64,000 nt of DNA from Chara braunii (taxonomy: Eukaryota > Streptophyta > Charophyceae > Charales > Characeae), in NCBI GenBank assembly GCA_003427395.1, contig BFEA01000072.1, forward strand, positions 3,029,979-3,093,978. The letters run 5' to 3'. Each line of letters begins with the position of its first letter. Position 1 is the first letter of the stretch. Under the pieces are notes generated by a model. The model worked only from the letters and a program-made list of their open reading frames with translations, did not search any database and was not told the DNA's origin. A program made the translations under genes and the position numbers. Below, piece by piece: positions 57,971 through 64,000 of the stretch.

Positions 57971-58805
57971 GGAGTGGAAATTACCTGGGGCGGTCCCTGG
58001 TGATGGCGGGGCCATGAACATCCTGTATCTGAATACAATTTTGTATATCCATAAAAAGTTTTGAGGGCGCTTTCATATTCTTTGCTGTTGATTTGTGTCT
58101 GGTGCTTGGTGCAAAACTTCAATCAGCGAAACTGCAATCAGCTTTCGGTATCCTGCAAGTTGGAGTGGTGTTTTATTGCAGTTGGGTTCATTGCACAAAG
58201 GACCAACAACTTGGCGAGCTCAACACCAACATAGCCAAGAGACCATCTGGGATAGAGGAGAGAGATCCTTGGGATGAGACATGACCCTTAGCTAAGCCCA
58301 GCCAAATGACAGACATGAGAGCTGCAGAATTGCTCCGCACCAATCGTTATGATTGCAGCCAAAGGTGCAACAGAAAATAGGGGAGACTCCATCTGACAAA
58401 GGGAGTCAACAGGAAGGGGAAGACTACAACCACGGATTGGCTATATAGGAGCAGCACCGCTTCTCGCTTTGAAAAAGGTTCTTTTCAGATATATATATAT
58501 GGTTGGAGGTGAGAGGGATAGACCTAAGCGCTGTTTTTTTTATGTTTCTTTGGGCTGGAAAACATTAGGAAGCAAGGTGCTATTGTGATGTTGCTTGGGC
58601 ATACCCATCAGTGACTCCTCTCAAAGGAGAGCAACCAAAGCTGAGGTACATTCCTATGGCCGAAATGAGAGAGCATGGAGCATGTACTGATGTATTTTGC
58701 TGACTTGCTGATGAAAAGGAACCAGACTGCCGCTCCCCTCAATAGCAAAAGGTGGAAGAAGGAGATCCACATTTTTGCGGCTAACAACAGGGAGAGTGGG
58801 TGCAT
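57971..58805. other. Intronic stretch without recognised features
   Basis: Only short frames; nothing recognised. Confidence 0.45.
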
Positions 58806-58849
58806 CCATAGCCAGGCAGTTCTGGCAGTCTACTGCATCATTTTCTGTT

Positions 58850-59045
58850 CAGATTGGTGCAAGTGTGACTTCATCTCAATCAAGTGTGACTTTAGCTCAA
58901 TCACGTGTGACTTTAGCTCATGTGACTTTAGCTCAATCACGTGTGACTTTAGCTCAATCAAGTGTGACTTTAGCTCAATCAAGTGTGACTTCAGCTCAAT
59001 CAAGTGTGACTTCAGCTCAATCAAGTGTGACTTCAGCTCAATCAT
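58850..59045. repeat. 21-bp tandem repeat, about 9 units
   Basis: AATCAAGTGTGACTTTAGCTC repeated, one unit shortened to 15 bases (near 58918), with TTT to TTC changes in later units. Since 21 is a multiple of three, frames on both strands stay open (SQSSVTL on plus, ELKSHLI on minus). The array has grown inside a diverged copy of the repeat at 51232-51620. Confidence 0.9.
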
Positions 59046-59495
59046 TTTCTCGCAGTCTACTGCATCATTTTCTATTCCAATCAAGTGTGACTTCATCTAA
59101 ATCGTGTGCAAGTGTGAAGACACATGAAAACATTTGGCATTCTCCAAACCTGAAGCATACACACACTCTGCCAGTAACCAAAAGCAATCCTCCCAGAACC
59201 AAAGGCAGCCTGTTCGAACTTCAAAGCTCAAAAAAACATGTCCCAGAGAAATATGAAAAAGCTCTAAAAAACATGCGTCCCAGAGAAATAAGAAGGCGTC
59301 ATGACCAAGTCGCACAGCTTGCGGTCCAGAATAACATACTCCTCCCAAGTAAGATTGCCTGTTGGAGCAGCAGCAACCACGTGATCTGGATGATACGATC
59401 CCCTTGATGTGTGTGCCGGTCTGGCCCTGAAAGTTTTTCTTCAATTTCCGAATAACATCCAAGCAATACCATCCCACCAAATGGCGGATAAGGGA

Positions 59496-59607
59496 CTACC
59501 GTCTTCACCCAAATAGAACACCCGGTCGTTATAGCCGTATTTGGGGCAACTTTCAGACCAGATGCGGCTATAATGACCGGGCGTTCTATTCGGGTGAAGA
59601 CTGTAGG
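59496..59607. mobile_element. Foldback MITE, CTACCGTCTTC family
   Basis: CTACCGTCTTCACCCAAATA + GAACACCCGGTCGTTATAGC is the reverse complement, with few mismatches, of GGCTATAATGACCGGGCGTT + CTATTCGGGTGAAGACTGTAG. Loop about 35 bases. Shares its ends with the elements at 48548 and 24943. Confidence 0.8.
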
Positions 59608-59693
59608 CCATTTATCCTTCACTTATGGCCAAAGAAAAGAGGATGCAAGGACAAAGGACACAGAGTTTCTGCTCTCAATGACACACAACCCAC

Positions 59694-59775
59694 CTTCATA
59701 TGACTTCTTGAACAGATTGACAATGTTTGGATTCAGCCTTGCTGCATAGTAGTTCCAGTCAATTGGAACCGGTTT
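59694..59775 (-). CDS. ATPQ: ATP synthase subunit d, mitochondrial - most upstream exon visible
   Basis: An 82-base exon reading KPVPIDWNYYAARLNPNIVN, LFKKSYE plus the first base of a Gly codon. It matches the 'EPEPIDWDYYRKGIGAGIVD / KYKEAYD' region of plant subunit d, with the I-D-W-x-Y-Y core intact. Acceptor TCTATCAG, donor GAAG|GTGGGT. About 55 N-terminal residues, including the start codon, are not found between 59776 and 64000. They either lie beyond the window or are too diverged or short to recognise. Together the four exons give 111 residues of a protein usually near 170. Confidence 0.83.
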
Positions 59776-60036
59776 CTGATAGACAGGGAATCACAGTTGC
59801 CATCCACAGACACAACGCGCTGTTCAGTTCCTTCTATCGTCATTCTATCCTCATTGAAATTGATCTCCAGCCCAAATAAACGAATGAAATCAACAGGTTA
59901 CTCAGCTGTTGGAAAGGTCATGCCTGCTCTCCTTCATTGCTTCAAACTTTCTGCATGCATCGCACTCAAGATCAAGCCCAGAAAAGCAAGCAAGATCCAC
60001 ACGATATGAGCACAGGCAGAACTTATTTACAGTACA

Positions 60037-60039
<3 letters not shown>

Positions 60040-60125
<86 letters not shown>

Positions 60126-60126
60126 N

Positions 60127-60196
<70 letters not shown>
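60040..60196. repeat. (CT)n microsatellite with one N
   Basis: About 157 bases of CT, a single N at 60126, ending in GTCTGTGTGTGT. Confidence 0.95.
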
Positions 60197-60200
<4 letters not shown>

Positions 60201-60206
60201 GTGTGT

Positions 60207-60705
60207 GTATGGATTTTCGGTAGGCAGAACAGGTTGTGGGTTTGAATCTTCGAACCCTGGATTTCGATAGTGCATCAACCTACAAGAATTATTTCATTGA
60301 GCGCTCTTTCTTGTGAAACATTATAAATTTCATTGCTCGATTAGTCTTTCCGGCTATAGGAATCTCAACCAATTCTCGAGGAATAAGATTTCCAGTCATA
60401 CCATCACCTAATATTATTATTTTAGAAGATGTCATTGACGAACACTTATTTCTATATATGTGCTACACCGGTTGCTGCATGTTGGGGGTCATTTAGATCT
60501 CGCATCTAGTTATCATCAGATTCAAGTCGATCCAGCAGACCAGCATAAAACTGCCTTAGTGCATGCCTGTATGGATTTTTGGTAGGTTGGCATGGAGCAT
60601 CATTCAATTGAGCGCTCTTTCTTGTAAAACATTATAGATTTCATTGCTCGATTAGTCTTTGTCGCTCTAGGAATCTCAATCAATTCTGCAGGAAGAAAAC
60701 CATCT
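60207..60705. repeat. ~360-bp shifted duplication enclosing an RT fragment
   Basis: GTATGGATTTTCGGTAGGCA (60207) and GTATGGATTTTTGGTAGGTT (60571) start two similar blocks. Both contain GAGCGCTCTTTCTTGT, ATTTCATTGCTCGATTAGTC and GGAATCTCAA. The RT fragment at 60478-60585 lies between the two similar parts. Confidence 0.7.
60478..60585 (+). pseudogene. Gypsy reverse transcriptase fragment
   Basis: A short frame reads HLDLASSYHQIQVDPADQHK, TALVHACMDFW. This is the RT block with the first catalytic Asp ('D-L-x-S-G-Y-H-Q-I') followed by the K-T-A-F segment. Only about 36 codons survive, and the sequence diverges after TAL. It is isolated from any other pol sequence. Confidence 0.75.
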
Positions 60706-60861
60706 GATTCAGTGACACCATCACCCACAGAAATCGACATACAGAGAGAAAACTACGAACCAATTCCATAACTAAAAGTGATTAGTCAATCATATCCATA
60801 ACGAAGGGATACCCACAACAATTCAAAATGTCCATACACATCTACCAATCGTTCCCCACTT

Positions 60862-60975
60862 CAATCAATCAATCAACCAATCAATCAATTTATTGCTCAA
60901 TGAATTTACCACCATTCCATCCCATAACACACAAAGAACTGATATTCAAAATCAATCGATCAATCAATCAATCGA
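60862..60975. repeat. (AATC)n-type microsatellite patches
   Basis: TCAATCAATCAATCAACCAA at about 60862 and a second run near 60952. The complementary (GATT)n form appears at 62742. Confidence 0.85.
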
Positions 60976-61235
60976 CCATCAATCATCAACCAATGGACGT
61001 ACCAACTCCCTGAACGAGAGACAAACCGATGAAGAAAACGACCGTAACCCATTTCCATACCACTCTTGCTGAGCGACCAGTCAAATCAAATTCGCAGTCG
61101 GTAGCTTGAAAAAAACAGGCCTCCGCCAGGCTCGAAAAACAGGCCCGGCGCCGGCTCGGCCGGGTTGGAAACTGAGCCGTTACCGGTTATGGGACTCGCT
61201 GCACTACTCTCCAAATGCGGCAAAATGAGAACGAA

Positions 61236-61312
61236 TCCACCGCTAGAACATGCAAAGATACATTGCCATCTTTTTTGTTTTTTGTGCATGTGGAGAGCAG
61301 TGCAGCGAGGCC
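61236..61312. repeat. Dispersed repeat word
   Basis: Contains GCATGTGGAGAGCAGTGCAG then CGAGGCCC; related to copies at 12011, 44530, 45590 and 62345. Confidence 0.5.
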
Positions 61313-61404
61313 CTATGTCCGGTCGAGATCCCGGCCCAGGCTCGGGTGCGGAAACCAAAAAATGAGTGAGTGAGTAGCGGTTAACGTTTGCCGTACAACT
61401 TTTA

Positions 61405-62040
61405 CCCGTCCCACTTGCAAGGATTAAACCACCAGAACCCCGGGTGGTCTTAGGACCCCTCTGGGGAGGCTCTGAGGCAAATGCATATGGACCTCAACGG
61501 CGTACCGATTCAGGCACCACCGCGTTAACGGCCTAAAAACGTGGAGGTACTGGTGGATTAAGGGTCAGATCCGACTTCCCCGGATTATTCATTTTCCACC
61601 CTCGATTACGAAGATCAACGGTCAGAAATGAGCAATAGGGGCTAGTGGGATCTGGCCCTAAGAGATTCTGGCCGTTGATCGAGGCGCGTTAGCGGAATTC
61701 TCTATCCTATTTCGAAACTGGTAAATTCCGCTAACGCGCCTCGATCGACACCAGGGCCGTGGTCCCACTAGCAAAGGGGATAGGATAGAAATCCTGAATC
61801 TGGCTATGTTTCATGCAGAGATACAGAAAAGCAGTTCGAATTCGATTTGCTGCTCCTGTCCTCAAACACATCCAGATTCAGGCATTCAATCCGATGCTCT
61901 TTGCTAATGGGACCACGGCCCAGGGGCAAGGTCCCACTTGCACGGATTAAGAGATTCTGGCCGTTGATCTTTGCAATCTACGGTCAATATCGCTTAATTC
62001 GTGTTAAGTGGGACCTAGCCCCAGAGTACCGTCACCATTT
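61405..62040. mobile_element. Cluster of three or more foldback elements with GTCCCACT ends
   Basis: (1) About 61558-61665: AGGGTCAGATCCGACTTCCC faces GGGGCTAGTGGGATCTGGCC. (2) About 61650-61772, overlapping it: GATCGAGGCGCGTTAGCGGA faces TCCGCTAACGCGCCTCGATC, with CTAGTGGGA / TCCCACTAG further out. (3) About 61920-62026: GGGGCAAGGTCCCACTTGCA faces TTAAGTGGGACCTAGCCCC. The word AGAGATTCTGGCCGTTGATC occurs in (2) and (3). No ORF. Confidence 0.7.
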
Positions 62041-62344
62041 CAAAAGTCGGAACGCGTCAGTCACTTCAAATTTGAAGTCAATATCTACGGAGTGCCTCGA
62101 ACATGATGCAAGCAAGAGGTTTACCTTAAGAGAAACCACATCATATCTGCGAGGAAATTGCTCGGGGGTCGAAATCAACAATTCCAGCAGCACTACTGAC
62201 AACAAATACAGTAAATAAATGCGCGAGGCCAAACAAAAAAAGACAGACAAAACGGCACAATGCGAGCGGATCGCAGCGCGCCTATTGGGCCCCTCGGTCC
62301 AAAAGACAAAAAGCGGTGGCGGTGGCGGTCTGTCTTTCCACGTT

Positions 62345-62425
62345 CTAGCGGAAGGGTCATTCTCGTTTTGAAGGGTCCTTCTCGTTTTGTTTTGCACATG
62401 TCGAGAGTACTGAAGCAAAGCACAT
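62345..62425. repeat. Dispersed repeat word
   Basis: GGGTCATTCTCGTTTTGAAG, a near-duplicate TCCTTCTCGTTTTG, then GCACATGTCGAGAGTACTGA; same family as 12011 and 44530. Confidence 0.5.
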
Positions 62426-62740
62426 TTACTGCTATGCTGTCTCCTACGAGGCAAAAGAACAACTAAATGCGGTATCGATTGACGATCGCCGCAAGGAAAT
62501 TAAAAAAACAACAAAAAAAGCGGACTAGCAAAAAAATTTATTGCGCCCTTCCCTCTTTTGCCCTCGCTTTTGTCCCCACCCTGGTCCAGGAAAATATATT
62601 CTCCCCTCTTCCCCACTTACGGTTGTAATCTCCCCCACCCTGCTGAACAGCAACGTCAGTTTCCCCGTGGGCATAACTGCTGATTTAATTCCACCCGTAA
62701 TCTTTGGGCCGACTTTAGATGTCGGTTTTGATCGAGATAC

Positions 62741-62741
<1 letters not shown>

Positions 62742-62773
<32 letters not shown>

Positions 62774-62921
62774 AGTCAGTTGATTGATGGTGCCATGACT
62801 CGTTGGCTGGCTGAAAACTCGGTCGATTGGATGGCTAATTCGTTGATTAATGATTGGTAATGATTGATTAGTGGATTGATTAAGCCACAAACCGATCGTC
62901 ATCCCAGACGACAGACATATA

Positions 62922-62956
<35 letters not shown>

Positions 62957-62957
62957 C
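62742..62957. repeat. (GATT)n, (CT)n and (GC)n microsatellites
   Basis: (GATT) run at 62742-62775, looser GATT words to 62885, then (CT)n and (GC)n at about 62922-62957. Confidence 0.9.
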
Positions 62958-64000
62958 TTCTTGCATAAGCATCGGAGAAGTGGAGTGTTTTTCTCTCCCG
63001 CGAAATAACCTAAGTCAAACCGGAAAGGTGAATGAACGCGACAACAGGTCATTAACTATACACAGTACAGTCTTCGCCGGACTTTCCACCGACTCAATCA
63101 CGTACACAAACACATGTCGCCGACGGACCAAAAAGAACGGTCTTCGTCTCCCTGAGCCAATCAGTGGAGGAAAGTTCGTGCATTCTTTCCAAAAGCAATA
63201 TCCTTCCTTCTGTTCCCTTTTCAGAAACGAAGATTTCTCTTTTTAAATTCCAGTTAATAAGGAATGTAGGGAAAATGCTCTCTCGGCCAACGGACCCACG
63301 CCCTTCTTCCTTTCTTAGTTTGACATTCTCCGTTTCACTAACTAGAGGCACGATTTTCCTGCTTTCCTTTTTCTTGCTCTTTTTTCCTTCTCAACTTCAT
63401 TCTCTCCGCAAAAGGGAGAGCAGAGCAGGGACTTATACTCAATTGGGCATCCACACAGTGTAGATTGCCACGACTTCAAAATTAATTCATTCACATTGCA
63501 TTAATACTTACTTATTACGCTCGCAGAAATGACTGCATTCGCGTCCATGGCAAATTGCCGGAAATGGCGTTCGGTTCCTGATACTGTAATTAACATCTGG
63601 CATCAAATCTAAATCGCCGTAATGAGCAGCAGAGCCAAGCAACAAGAAAATAAACTCCCCTACGGCCAAAAAAAAGCACGAGTAGATAAAAGTGACAGGA
63701 CAAGAATCCGCGGCGCGATCGCCACCTATCCAATCAGCATTAGAAGACGGCAGAAGTAAGAAGACAGCAGGAAGAAAAAGAGCAGCGCAGGAAGAACACG
63801 TCAACAAGAAAAGACCAGGCAAGAAAATCACCGGCTCAACACAGCGCAGTAAGGGAGGGACATGCAGAAAATCAACGGCTCAAGCAGACGAAGGTTCCGA
63901 AAACACGCGAGAGTGGTGAAAGCACAAGCCCAGAGAGCGCCCGCATGGGTGGGACAATTCAAATGGAGTGAGGCGACGACGATACTAATACGTAAATGCG
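62958..64000. other. Unassigned right end of the window
   Basis: I searched the minus strand for the missing ATPQ N-terminus and did not find it. Frames on both strands are short and without recognised domains. Confidence 0.4.

Larger units (their letters stand above)
47344..59693 (-). other. ATPQ intron, about 12.35 kb, carrying repeats and a gypsy element
   Basis: Donor GTGGGT (59693 downward), acceptor ACAG (47344). From the plus-strand side it contains: exon-like plus-strand segments near 47924-48134, a foldback MITE (48548), a GA microsatellite (49560), a 204-bp duplication (51232), a gypsy element on the plus strand (51634-57166 and on into its LTR), GA microsatellites (55233, 57808), a 21-bp array (58850) and a second foldback (59496). 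The gypsy element is opposite in orientation to ATPQ. Confidence 0.75.

Noticed and set aside
60225-60265. tRNA-like GGTTTGAATCTTCGAACCC
   Set aside because: It is a short palindrome; no acceptor stem, anticodon arm or D-arm around it.
59776-64000. N-terminal exon(s) of ATPQ
   Set aside because: I looked on the minus strand for the expected Asp-Trp-Asp-Gly and Leu-Arg-Arg-x-Phe region and found nothing convincing.

Overview
This window looks like nuclear DNA of a large, repeat-rich streptophyte genome. A charophyte such as Chara is my best guess, but that is inference. The only host gene I can support is a plant-type mitochondrial ATP synthase subunit d gene (ATPQ) on the minus strand. Its last four exons lie at 59694-59775, 47279-47343, 46363-46449 and 42716-42817. 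The first exon(s), about 55 residues, were not found. The three visible introns are about 12.35 kb, 0.83 kb and 3.55 kb, so this one short gene occupies at least 17 kb. The window also has one 184-base N gap, two single Ns and many dinucleotide microsatellites. I recognised no bacterial-type operon, tRNA, rRNA or CRISPR array.

Layout. 1-1.0 kb: decayed 3' end of a chromodomain-bearing Ty3/gypsy pol. 2.3-9.2 kb: two diverged, same-strand copies of the 3' half (RNase H tail, integrase, minisatellite, polypurine tract) of a second gypsy family; copy 1 also carries a 355-bp foldback insertion. 9.2-12.1 kb: unassigned sequence and CT microsatellites. 12.1-24.8 kb: one very large LTR element with LTRs of about 2.4 and 2.8 kb, a tRNA-iMet-like primer site, gag, protease, RT/RNase H, a PHD-like zinc finger, integrase and about 2 kb of extra coding-like sequence before the 3' LTR. 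26.5-29.3 kb: four different minisatellites back to back. 29.3-42.7 kb: unassigned DNA, an N gap, dispersed repeats and a decayed minus-strand retroelement ORF with a zinc knuckle. 42.7-59.8 kb: ATPQ, whose 12.35-kb intron holds a third gypsy element (primer site, gag, RNase H/integrase, PPT, start of the 3' LTR). 59.8-64 kb: microsatellites, a reverse-transcriptase fragment inside a local duplication, and a cluster of foldback elements.

All retroelement coding regions carry stops or frameshifts and are called as remnants. The most unusual object is the 12.7-kb LTR element: very long LTRs with a mirrored CCAAT promoter, a PHD-like finger embedded in pol, and an extra acidic ORF after integrase.
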